A stretch of 64,000 nucleotides of DNA from Tannerella serpentiformis (GTDB lineage: Bacteria > Bacteroidota > Bacteroidia > Bacteroidales > Tannerellaceae), in assembly GCF_003033925.1 (NCBI RefSeq), contig NZ_CP028365.1:372001-436000 (forward strand), in the 5' to 3' direction. The notes under the pieces are model-generated. The model saw only the letters and a list, made by a program, of their open reading frames with translations, ran no database searches and was not told the origin of the DNA. How positions within the stretch are numbered: the stretch's first letter is position 1; each line of letters opens with the position of its first letter. Both the position numbers and the translations under genes were made by a program. This document shows, one piece after another, positions 63,959 through 64,000 of the stretch.

Positions 63959-64000
63959 TTGAAATATCCTTATATGCTTCCCCACAAAGAAACAATTACC

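Overview
The window comes from a Bacteroidales chromosome, most likely Tannerellaceae/Porphyromonadaceae. Evidence: a fused SecDF, GLPGLI-family proteins, DUF5686, DUF6261, DUF6242 and DUF2156 proteins, two type IX secretion proteins (PorV and PorG), CarboxypepD_reg-like outer-membrane barrels, and promoters of the TAnnTTTG type. Coding DNA is GC-rich, which would fit a high-GC Tannerella; the genus is an inference, since no rRNA gene is present. It is ordinary chromosome: I see no prophage, insertion sequence, plasmid gene or CRISPR. Layout: 1-2.3 kb, an OmpR-type two-component pair. 2.4-7.7 kb, secDF, dusB and cutC on the minus strand. 7.7-10.8 kb, a large repeat array, a DUF6261 gene and a second array. 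10.9-16.9 kb, an operon of four tandem GLPGLI proteins and one outer-membrane barrel. 17.6-24 kb, a DUF5686 protein, a small histidine-rich membrane protein and a TonB-dependent receptor. 24.2-30.9 kb, the GDP-fucose genes gmd and fcl, dnaB, nagB and a flavodiiron protein. 31.4-36.7 kb, lgt, ddh, tRNA-Arg(CCU), sodB, recO, ispF and porV. 37.4-41.8 kb, a GNAT/DUF2156 pair and the divergent threonine-degradation genes kbl and tdh. 42-46.9 kb, an outer-membrane barrel, a LysM/PBP1 protein, a VanX-like dipeptidase and murI. 47.1-54.2 kb, the envelope cluster skp-skp-bamA-uppS-porG and a DUF6242 lipoprotein. 55.2-59 kb, a secreted alpha/beta hydrolase and a transglutaminase-like lipoprotein. 59.3-64 kb, a second GLPGLI/barrel cluster on the minus strand with the same gene order as the first. 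The genes centre on building and maintaining the envelope: export (SecDF), lipoprotein maturation (Lgt), outer-membrane assembly (BamA, Skp), undecaprenyl carrier (UppS), meso-DAP and D-Glu supply (Ddh, MurI), type IX secretion (PorV, PorG), fucosylated glycans (Gmd, Fcl) and surface barrels. The most unusual feature is between the genes. Eleven intergenic regions each carry their own tandem array, largely different in sequence from locus to locus, yet every one has a unit of 41 or 42 bp, about four turns of B-DNA; a twelfth array has 7/14-bp units. Most units contain an inverted repeat. In the array at 20923 the palindrome changes sequence on both arms together while the rest of the unit is kept. 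I regard this as the best candidate for an undescribed system in the window. The second candidate is the duplicated GLPGLI-barrel module.
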